From contig NBAY01000044.1 of NCBI GenBank assembly GCA_002794775.1, positions 124,001-188,000 on the forward strand: a DNA stretch of 64,000 nucleotides, in the 5' to 3' direction. Numbering within the stretch: position 1 is the stretch's first letter; each line of letters starts with the position of its first letter. The notes beneath the pieces were generated by a model. The model ran no database searches, was not told where the DNA came from, and was given only the letters and a program-made list of their open reading frames with translations. Positions 56,907 through 64,000 of the stretch are shown here, one piece after another. The position numbers and the translations under genes are program-made. Source of the DNA: Porodaedalea pini (lineage: Eukaryota; Basidiomycota; Agaricomycetes; Hymenochaetales; Hymenochaetaceae).

Positions 56907-58392
56907 TATAGTTGCCGCGGTCCGGTCCAGGTCCGGTCCAGGCAAAATGTGGGTGGACCGTAACCCGGACCGTTTTGGATTTTCCTGCTCAGCTCGGACC
57001 TGGACCGGACCCCAACTGGACCGCTTTTGGACCGGACCCGAGGTCCAGTCCAGGTCCGGACCGGTCCGGACCTGGACCGCTGGTAAATTGAGAAGAAAAA
57101 GTTGAATTAATTCTATTTATGCTTGAGACAAAGACATGCATTTGAAAAGGCCTTTGTAGTACATCTATAGTATCTCTGTACTCAAAAGTTTCAGAAAGAA
57201 GGTGGATATGGCACTTGGTATCCACCAGACCTGCTCCTGAGTCCTGAGAAAACCTGTTCACATGGTATGGAAGACCCCCTGGGTAGGCAAGTAGTCATGT
57301 CACAGTGCTATGCAAAGCTCAAGCACATCTTCCGGTCTCACTAGAGCTGTTCTACTTCTTTGTCAACCAACTTGAGGCCAGTAATGATGTCAAACTAACT
57401 CCCACAAATATTTCTTCTGGTCCAGGTCCGGTCCAGGGTCCAGCTCGGTCCAGAAAAATGGCAGGAGAGCTGGACCCTGGACCGGACCACATCTGGACCT
57501 TAAGTGGACCGGACCGCGGTCCGGTCCACTTGGGTCTGGTCCAGGTCCGGTCCTGGTCCAGCGGTCCATGGACCGGACAACGGCAACTATCACGGCAGGA
57601 AAATCTGGGGTTTTCCGTGAGGGAGGAGCATATCACAGAGTGTTTAGTGGGGCTCATATAATTTCGGCTGGAAAAGCCTTACATGGATTGTAAATTCTCA
57701 ATCAATCAAAATGTGCAGAAATTATGCTTTATGTATCTAAAATTGATGGCCATCAAGAAAAGTATTTCTGAACTCAGTGTCTACAATCTACTTTGCCAAA
57801 GGATAAGATAATTCTGGGATTCTGAATCTCCATTGTCCATAAATAAAGAGAATGGTGGTTATTAGATTTAGAATCTGTAAAGTCTTGGACACAAAGGAAA
57901 GAGGCTCATTGGATTTAAAATCCACATAGACTCCTTGCATGAATGGAAGATCTCTCTTAGATTTGGGATCTATGCTGAGTTGATTATATGCTAATCATGT
58001 GATCCATAGATCCCAAATCTGAGAGAGATCTTCCATTCATGCAAGGAGTCTATGTGGATTTTAAATCCAATGAGCCTCTTTCCTTTGTGTCCAAGACTTT
58101 ACAGATTCTAAATCTAATAACCACCATTCTCTTTATTTATGGACAATGGAGATTCAGAATCCCAGAATTATCTTATTCTTTGGCAAAGTAGATTGTAGAC
58201 ACTGAGTTCAGAAATACTTTTCTTGATGGCCATCAATTTTAGATACATAAAGCATAATTTCTGCACATTTTGATTGATTGAGAATTTACAATCCATGTAA
58301 GGCTTTTCCGGCCGAAATTATATGAGCCCCACTAAACACTCTGTGATATGCTCCTCCCTCACGGAAAACCCCGGATTTTCCTGCCGTGTATA
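56907..58392. mobile_element. Composite insertion with 8-bp target duplication (hAT-type)
   Basis: ATTGTGTG flanks both sides (56,899-56,906 and 58,393-58,400) and is single in segment X1. The left part (56,911-57,587) has inverted ends GTTGCCG...CGGCAAC and many subterminal GGTCCGGTCC-type repeats. The right part (57,591-58,388) is a palindrome of two arms of about 385 bp ending CACGGCAGGAAAATC. No transposase is encoded. An 8-bp duplication fits the hAT superfamily. The two parts may be nested insertions. Confidence 0.75.
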
Positions 58393-58649
58393 ATTGTGTG
58401 TGTTGATTCATTAACCATCGGACTCGTACTTACAGCAAGAGCAGTTTCCGGGATGAGCGCTTCCGTGTCTATGGTCTTGATATGCACCAAAGTAGGGCGA
58501 TATGGGGAGAAGAGCCCATCCTTGCTGACGAAGCAAGTCAGCACCACAAAAGGTAATTGCATAGGATGACGGGAGCAAAATGCCGATCAGCGCCTTCGTC
58601 CCGAACACCGTACAAAGGGATTTTCATATGCGTTCAGACTTGAATATTA

Positions 58650-59493
58650 CAGCCATTTTCATAAGTCCTGTGACACGTGCATGTCACGTGAAGTGAGCCA
58701 CGTCAGAGCCAAAATGTCGAAAAATTAGAATGAATGCCTATTTTCTCTGTAAATTCTACACAGTACTGCTCATTAAGTACTCAAAAAAAAGCATGGTTCT
58801 CAGGAGAAGAAATATGTAAAATAGGAGCAATAAATTGACTGTGTAGGTGGGTGGAGATCAAACAAGTGCAGCTGGTCTGTTCTCTCACCCATTTCCACTG
58901 AGATTCAAAAATTATGGCTCCCTACATCTATCTATAAAATTATTTCCTGTGTCTGTAAATTAAGTATATGACTATACAACATCTCCTGAAAGTTTGAAGC
59001 CAATCCATCCAGTATTCATGGTCCAGCAGCAAGATTTGTGTTCTACTCTGCAAGACCTGTTGTGAGAAAAGGAGGGTGGAAAGAGCTTGAAGTGGAACAC
59101 AAATCTTGCTGCTGCACCATGAATACTGAATGGATTGGCTTCAAACTTTCAGGAGATGTTGGTATAGTTATATACTTAATTTACAGACACAGGAAATAAT
59201 TTTATAGATAGATGTAGGGGAGCCATAATTTTTGAATCTCAGTGGAAATGGGTGAGAGAACAGACCAGCTGCACTTGTTTGATCTCCACCCACCTACACA
59301 GTCAATTTATTGCTCCCTATTTTACATATTTCTTCTCCTGAGAACCATGCCTTTTTTTTGAGTACTTAATGAGCAGGTACTGTGTAGAATTTACAGAGAA
59401 AATAGGCATTCATTCTAATTTTTCGACATTTTGGCTCTGACGTGGCTCACTTCACGTGACATGCACGTGTCGCAGGACTTATGAAAATGGCTG
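58650..59493. mobile_element. 844-bp near-perfect palindromic element with TA target duplication
   Basis: The two arms of about 397 bp are inverted copies, starting CAGCCATTTTCATAAGTCC, with a spacer of about 50 bp near 59,047-59,096. TA lies just outside each end. Segment X1 has the uninterrupted GAATATTAATGG, so the target duplication is TA, as for Tc1/mariner-type elements. It is non-autonomous, with no coding frame. Confidence 0.8.
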
Positions 59494-59529
59494 TAATGGT
59501 TCTCCTGACTTTTTTTTTTTGCTTTCTCT

Positions 59530-59690
59530 ATTCTTTCTGTGATTAATCTCGAATCCATTTCGCTATCAGTAAAGATTGATATTATTGAGGGATTTACCTC
59601 CTTATTCATATTCCAGTCATTCAGCAGATTCATCAAGATAAAAATATTGTCAGCGGTCCCTTTGTCGATGTATTTGTACACAGCCACCAA
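59530..59690 (-). other. KYIDKGTAD-type conserved block, copy in segment X2
   Basis: The minus strand reads LVAVYKYIDKGTADNIFILM and then NLLNDWNMNKE, almost the same as 54,396-54,560. It directly adjoins the palindromic element. Function unknown. Confidence 0.4.
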
Positions 59691-60689
59691 TTTCCGGCAG
59701 ACACCCCCTTATCCTTTGTGCGGCAGACATCCCACTCTTGTTGAACAATAGTTGCTCTTTGAAAAAGATGATGCGTAGGATCCGATGACCTGTGCGAGAA
59801 GTTCCGCTGCAGCCAGAAATTGCCTTTGTTCTCGTTACCCGAAGCGTCTGGATTGTCTTCATACAGGAAGGAGCTCGCTTTTGACTCCGGTTATATCTGA
59901 GTTCGGAGGCCGTCAACCGCCCTGCACCGCCCTGCTCAGGCTCCTTCATATTACAGGGACCTCATGCTTCGCTGCTCTGCATTGCCGAACTCGATCCGCC
60001 TTTGATCGGTTCATCCGGGCGGACGACGGACATTCTGGCTCATTTATGAGGGGAATTTTGGCAAGACATGGCGCTTGTATCATGATCACCATCGCATTCC
60101 GGACATGGCGCACATAAGAATGGGGGTGTACAATACAAACAGTATATCAATCAGATGAAGTCATATGACTGCTGCTAGGAATCAGGATACACTGACCTTT
60201 TCCAGGTGTCCAAGGTGGCTAGAGACGTGATGCAAACTTCGTTCAGTATAGCTAATCTCCTGTTCTCTCTTTCAGGCTTTGGACGAGTCATAGAACGGCC
60301 CGGATGATAAACGCCCGGGAAGCCTTGGATGCCCATTTACATTACGCGCCTCTGGGAAATTGTCCGAGCACAAATAGGACTAGGCGCCCATATTAACGCT
60401 GGCCATGTATGCTGTGGTAACCTCAAATTACCTTCAATGCACAACACGACCTCCTCTCTTACCCTCATTCCGGATCCAGAGGTTCCAATGCCCGTAAAGA
60501 TGCCATGTTTATTTAGAGCCTGGCATTTAGCCGCCCGCAGTTCCCACGCTTAGCGCCCACCAATACTGAAATTATAAGAACAGCTCCGCACCTAGTGCAC
60601 GCCTTCAACACGTACCACCATCACCCCCCCCCCCCCCCCAACAGCCCTGCCTTTCAACATTCAGCTTCAGCTCTCCCCTACAGCCAAGA

Positions 60690-61254
60690 ATGTGTGAGTT
60701 ATCCAAGTCCAATGGTGCAGAATTCAAGCTGACGAACATGAATCTGAATAACACAGCGGACCTACCTCTAACACTCATCGGTAAAGGCGCGATCGTCGCC
60801 GGAGCCGCCGCCTTTGGTGGCCTCGTTGCCGCGCCCGTCGCTGCACCTGGTGTACTCGGCCTCATCGGCTTCGGAGCGGCTGGTCCCGTTGCAGGTCAGT
60901 CGTTAGTTTATTCTCTCCGACCCGCACAACGTTACTGGCATCTACTCACTCTACGCATTCGCATCCACGAAGGCACCGTCGCGGCCGGAATTCAAGCCGG
61001 AATGGGTGGCGCAGTTGCGGCGGGTGGCTGGTTTGCGGTTGCTCAGAGCGTTGCGATGGGTGGCGCGCTCCCTGCAATCGGAACAAGTATTGCTGCTGGG
61101 ATTACTGGCATCGTTGGTAGTGCTGTCGCGTATGTGTGTTGATTTGCTACCAAGACTGTCGATTCCTACGGTCAATTTGACTCGTAACTGTAAATTTGTA
61201 AATTGATACAGAGGCGGCGTTCGCCGTCAAGCTTTATGTTTGCTGCCTGCATAA
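60690..61254 (+). CDS. Compact Ifi-6-16/ISG12-like protein without the N-terminal domain
   Basis: Exons 60,690-60,693, 60,757-60,894, 60,973-61,129 and 61,212-61,254 join to 342 nt (113 residues). The first intron follows ATG-T with a perfect GTGAGT donor and an ACAG acceptor. It is a multiple of three, so retaining it gives a longer 134-residue version from the same ATG. The product is almost entirely Gly/Ala-rich and hydrophobic: GKGAIVAGAAAFGG, GVLGLIGFGAAGPVAG, GTVAAGIQAGMGGAVAAGG and SIAAGITGIVGSAVA. This is the Ifi-6-16 arrangement. It diverges from the other copies in sequence and strand and is likely the ancestral-type member. A membrane, possibly mitochondrial, location is inferred. 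Confidence 0.78.
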
Positions 61255-62035
61255 GAGTAGCTAAAATTTGGGCCATCGTGACATCTGAAAAAATACTTGT
61301 GAATGTAGACACGTTGGCCGAGGGCACAGCATCGAAGTTAGAGCAACGTCGCCTTGTCTCCGAATCTGTCGAAAAGATGGTTTGTAGTTGTTGATCGGGA
61401 TCTCAGCCGGCGAATATAAAGGGTTGTGTGAACACGCATACATGGACAGACCGGAGTTCAGCTTCCTTTTTTGAAAAGGTAAGGGTGAATGAATCACTGC
61501 TGGGGTGAAGAAGACTTGGAGACATAATACTGGTTTGCTCTCGAGCACTCTGATACCGGATGTTGGAATTTGGAGACGAGTCTTGAATAGTCTGTCAGAC
61601 CTTGTATTGTCATAGATCGTGTATTGTTGTCCTCCTCCCGCGCCTTCTACTCGCCGAGGTAACGAGAAAAATCTCAATATTGAGGGCTAGAAGGACTTGC
61701 TGTCGTCCTAAGACAAGGCTATCCTGCAGATTTCCATAAAATCGACGACGCGTCAGGGCCTTTTTGATGATAATTGTAGACATAGCATATAGCTAGCTGG
61801 GTTTTAAATTAATCAGGGACTGCGATGCGGTGCTTTTACTCACTTCCAGCATTTATCCTGCAAGGACAAAATCTTTCGAACTGAGACCGATGACTGACCG
61901 AGAGTAACCCGAGGACACGGAGTTCAACGCTCTAGAGCGATCAGAGCCAGATAACAGAGAGTGGAGCAGGCAAAATACAGATATCTCAATACAACATTTT
62001 GTTTTCTTCGTAAATGATCTTGCAGCGATAGAGCC
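61255..62035. other. Intergenic stretch, no gene seen
   Basis: Only short frames without domains are present, including a minus-strand frame at 61,677-61,261 that lacks an ATG at its start and has no splice or homology support. Confidence 0.45.
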
Positions 62036-62866
62036 TTATGGCGCTATACGCTCTATCTTCCACTCGCTGCTGGAGTCACTTTCGCGGGTGTATCGGACGC
62101 GATCGTGCAATCTCGAAGGCTTTCCCGCCCAGAACTCCACTTCACTGTTCAAATAAAATTGAGAAAGATATATAGAGTAAGACATGTAAAGTGCGGCGAC
62201 ATACATTGGGAGCACCCGCCACCCGCCCCAGAAATCAGGAAGCGGGACATCCACCTCCCCTGTCTGCCCCTCCTCCACACCAAACTTCTCTTCCGCCTCC
62301 CTGAACCGCTGGGCGACCTCACCCTCTGCAACGACGCCGCTCTGCGGGCTCGCCCACGCGCCCACGCGGCTCCCGAGCGGGCGCCCGCGGTAGTACTCCG
62401 CACTCTCTTCCGTACTCACACGCTCGACGCGCCCGACGACACGCACCTGGCGGTGCATCTCCGGCCAGTATAGCGCGAGCGCCGCGTACGGGTTCTCAGC
62501 CAGCTCGCGGGACTTGCGAGACGTGTAGTTCGTGTAGAAGACGAACCCGCGCGAATCGACCTGCTTGAGGAGGACGAAGCGCGAGGAGGGTATGCCTGCC
62601 GCGGTGGCGGTGGAGAGGGACATTGCTTCGGGCTCCTTGACGTAGGATTGCGCTTCGGTGAACCAGTGTCGGAATTGGTCGAGCGGGGAGGGGAGGACAG
62701 AGGCAGGTGTGAGCGCGTCGGAGGCATTGTACTGTTGGTGAGAAATAACGCGTATCTTGTCGCCGGTGGGCTCGATGACTGCGTCCATCCGGAGCTGTGA
62801 GAAGGAGTGGAAGGAGCGAAGGCGGACTATAAGAGATGGTCGTGGTAAGAGTACAAGACGCGGCAT
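62036..62866 (-). CDS. PDX3: Pyridoxamine-5'-phosphate oxidase
   Basis: Exons 62,866-62,205 and 62,144-62,036 are separated by a 60-nt GT-AG intron; 771 nt give 256 residues. The enzyme oxidises pyridoxamine- and pyridoxine-5'-phosphate to pyridoxal-5'-phosphate using FMN. Family motifs are present in order: SRFVLLKQVDSRGFVFYTN, SRKSRELAENPYAALALYW, RQVRVVGRVERVS, YYRGRPLGSRVGAWAS (FMN/substrate site) and the C-terminal EFWAGKPSRLHDRVRY...WKIERIAP. Splicing removes an insert between WRVLP and EVEFW. The first about 27 residues are Arg/Leu/Ser-rich (MPRLVLLPRPSLIVRL) and could be a mitochondrial presequence. A second Met (MDAVIEPTGDK) matches the usual cytosolic start. It is head to head with the next gene, 41 bp apart. 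Confidence 0.93.
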   Translation of the reverse strand: MPRLVLLPRPSLIVRLRSFHSFSQLRMDAVIEPTGDKIRVISHQQYNASDALTPASVLPSPLDQFRHWFTEAQSYVKEPEAMSLSTATAAGIPSSRFVLLKQVDSRGFVFYTNYTSRKSRELAENPYAALALYWPEMHRQVRVVGRVERVSTEESAEYYRGRPLGSRVGAWASPQSGVVAEGEVAQRFREAEEKFGVEEGQTGEVDVPLPDFWGGWRVLPMYVAALYMSYSIYLSQFYLNSEVEFWAGKPSRLHDRVRYTRESDSSSEWKIERIAP

Positions 62867-62907
62867 GCTGTTCCATAGTGACTAAACTTCTTTGGACTTC
62901 AACTACG

Positions 62908-63791
62908 ATGGCCATGCTGGGCCACTTACTTTCAAAAAATACATGCAGAACACTGACTAGAGTTCGACATCGGAATAGCGTTGTATTCAAGCCGTTCGTA
63001 AGATGGCAGAGCTCGAAAACACGGCAGGCAGACGGGACACTCGTCATCGAGCACGTCCCTCCCTCCAGTGCGCCCCGTACTGCACCCGTTCCCATCGTCT
63101 TTGTGGGATCTTCAGAACTCGAAGGCGATAGCGGCTCTTTTCTTTCGTGAGATCTCCGTTAATTTAATATTATTAATTAATTGTCTTGCGAAGTACTCAT
63201 GGCTTCATTTGACGTAGACTTGGCGGCAGGTTATCGTCAGAAGCTGCTTCTCGTGGATTCATGGCTTACCAGTTCGACCTCCCACTCAAAAAGCAGGCAA
63301 ATGACACTGCGGAAGCGATTATGGACCGTCTTGCGTCGAGTACATTCTTAGCTAATTACTCCGTTCAATGCTCTCAGACTGACTTTTGTATTTTAGACCT
63401 GCGAACGCTCATCCGTTCAACCGGTATTCCATTCCCACCGATCTTATATGCAGCACACCTCGGCTGTCTCATCGCGCAAACTTACGTGTCTTCATATCCT
63501 CTCTATGCCCTCATCCTAGACTCGCCGCCGCTCTCCTGCGCGAGCCTCTCTTCCTGGCCAGGTCTCGCCGAACGGCTCCCGTTACCGCTTCCCGAATTTA
63601 CATTTGAGCCGAGATTCCCCGTCCTTGTTATAGAGCGGAAGTCTGCCGGCGGCGTGCTGAAGAACAGTAGACTCGTGAAAGAAGGCGCAGATTACATGGA
63701 AGTATGCGAGAACGCTGCGGGTATGGAGTGGAGGAATGTTCCGGACAGGTCGCTTGCCGTTGAACGGTGGATCGAAGAACTAGGCTGTTGA
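62908..63791 (+). CDS. Alpha/beta-hydrolase-fold protein, probably mitochondrial, nucleophile apparently missing
   Basis: Exons 62,908-63,146, 63,230-63,339 and 63,397-63,791 (introns of 83 and 57 nt, GT-AG) give 744 nt and 247 residues. The N-terminus (MAMLGHLLSKNTCRTLTRV) is basic and hydroxylated, like a mitochondrial presequence. The fold is suggested by VPIVFVGSSELEGD (first strand), SRGFMAYQFDLPL and, after a helix, YAAHLGCLIAQTYVSSYPLY leading to LILDSPP, the usual setting of the nucleophile elbow. The elbow reads A-A-H-L-G instead of G-x-S-x-G, so the catalytic serine appears replaced by histidine. The C-terminal half contains FPVLVIERKS and ends RSLAVERWIEELGC, matching a typical last strand and helix. 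The substrate cannot be inferred. Confidence 0.72.
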
Positions 63792-64000
63792 TCGGGCTAA
63801 TTGTACCTACCTAGAGCATTATCTGCCGACGATCAATAGCGGGTTTCGGAAACCTGCCTAATACTCCCTGCTCTCCTTGTGTTCAGGCGATTGGATTGGA
63901 ACCCCGCCGAGCCGGATGTATGACCTAACTACAGCCCCGCGAACACGTTTTCTCCGCATGTTCTTCGTATAGTCCTCCTGGTGCGTCTGCGCGACCCTGC
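63792..64000. other. Window end, no gene seen
   Basis: About 210 bp downstream of the hydrolase-like gene, with no coding frame or repeat recognised. Confidence 0.4.

Larger units (their letters stand above)
56796..60560. repeat. Segment X, copy 2, interrupted by two insertions
   Basis: This is the tandem partner of 53,990-55,430. It is broken by a 1,486-bp element at 56,907-58,392 and an 844-bp element at 58,650-59,493. The remaining sequence follows copy 1 in order. Confidence 0.65.

Noticed and set aside
61261..61677. 138-codon minus-strand frame between the compact ISG12-like gene and PDX3
   Set aside because: It does not begin with ATG, has no recognisable motif and no paralog in the window.
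1..64000. tRNA, rRNA or other structured RNA genes
   Set aside because: I saw no convincing cloverleaf or rRNA segment by eye. A tRNAscan-SE and Infernal run would be needed to exclude them.

Overview
The window is nuclear DNA of a filamentous basidiomycete, most likely an Agaricomycete. The evidence is the short GT-AG introns (mostly 54-83 nt), repeated genes of the basidiomycete DUF6533 membrane-protein family, Ty3/gypsy LTR retrotransposons including a chromodomain element, fungal proteins with the animal ISG12/IFI6-type hydrophobic domain, and a conventional PDX3 gene. About two thirds of it is transposon or segmentally duplicated DNA. Ordinary single-copy genes appear only near 49.1-50.7 kb and beyond 60.6 kb.

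Region 1 (1-46.9 kb) is a broken tandem array. A unit of about 5.45 kb, made of segment Y, a DUF6533 gene and segment Z, is present in five complete or partial copies. The genes start at 810, 16,847, 28,424, 41,310 and 46,754, all on the minus strand. I could assemble the last copy (46,754-45,157) into an intact 11-exon, 298-codon model that includes 20-nt and 15-nt microexons. The array is interrupted by three retrotransposons. Element A (2,657-16,389, 13.7 kb) is a decayed Ty3/gypsy element that carries, besides gag-pol, a convergent spliced gene with a Zn2Cys6-type cysteine pattern and a third minus-strand gene. Element B (30,262-37,612) is a deletion derivative of the same family with a further insertion inside one LTR. 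Element C (18,333-24,574) is a young, apparently intact chromodomain Ty3/gypsy element. It has LTRs that read as identical, a perfect 5-bp target duplication, a GGGTTTT -1 frameshift heptamer between gag and pol, and an 11-nt match between its primer-binding site and its own LTR, which is the signature of Tf1/sushi self-priming.

Region 2 (46.9-50.8 kb) ends in a clean three-exon gene for a C2H2-like zinc-finger protein.

Region 3 (50.8-61.3 kb) is a cluster of four genes with an Ifi-6-16 (ISG12)-like glycine/alanine-rich hydrophobic domain. Three are minus-strand copies with an extra N-terminal domain whose residue pattern resembles a retrotransposon Gag; one is intact and two are damaged. 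The fourth is a compact plus-strand version without that domain. Part of the cluster is tandemly duplicated, and the undisturbed copy preserves the empty sites of two insertions found in the other: a composite element with 8-bp hAT-type target duplications, and a palindromic element with TA target duplications.

Region 4 (62.0-63.8 kb) is a head-to-head pair 41 bp apart: pyridoxamine-phosphate oxidase and a probable mitochondrial alpha/beta-hydrolase-fold protein.

A theme that runs through the repeats is decay by CpG transition. Many stop codons in elements A and B are TGA where the sister copy or the protein family has CGA (Arg), as expected from deamination of methylated cytosine.
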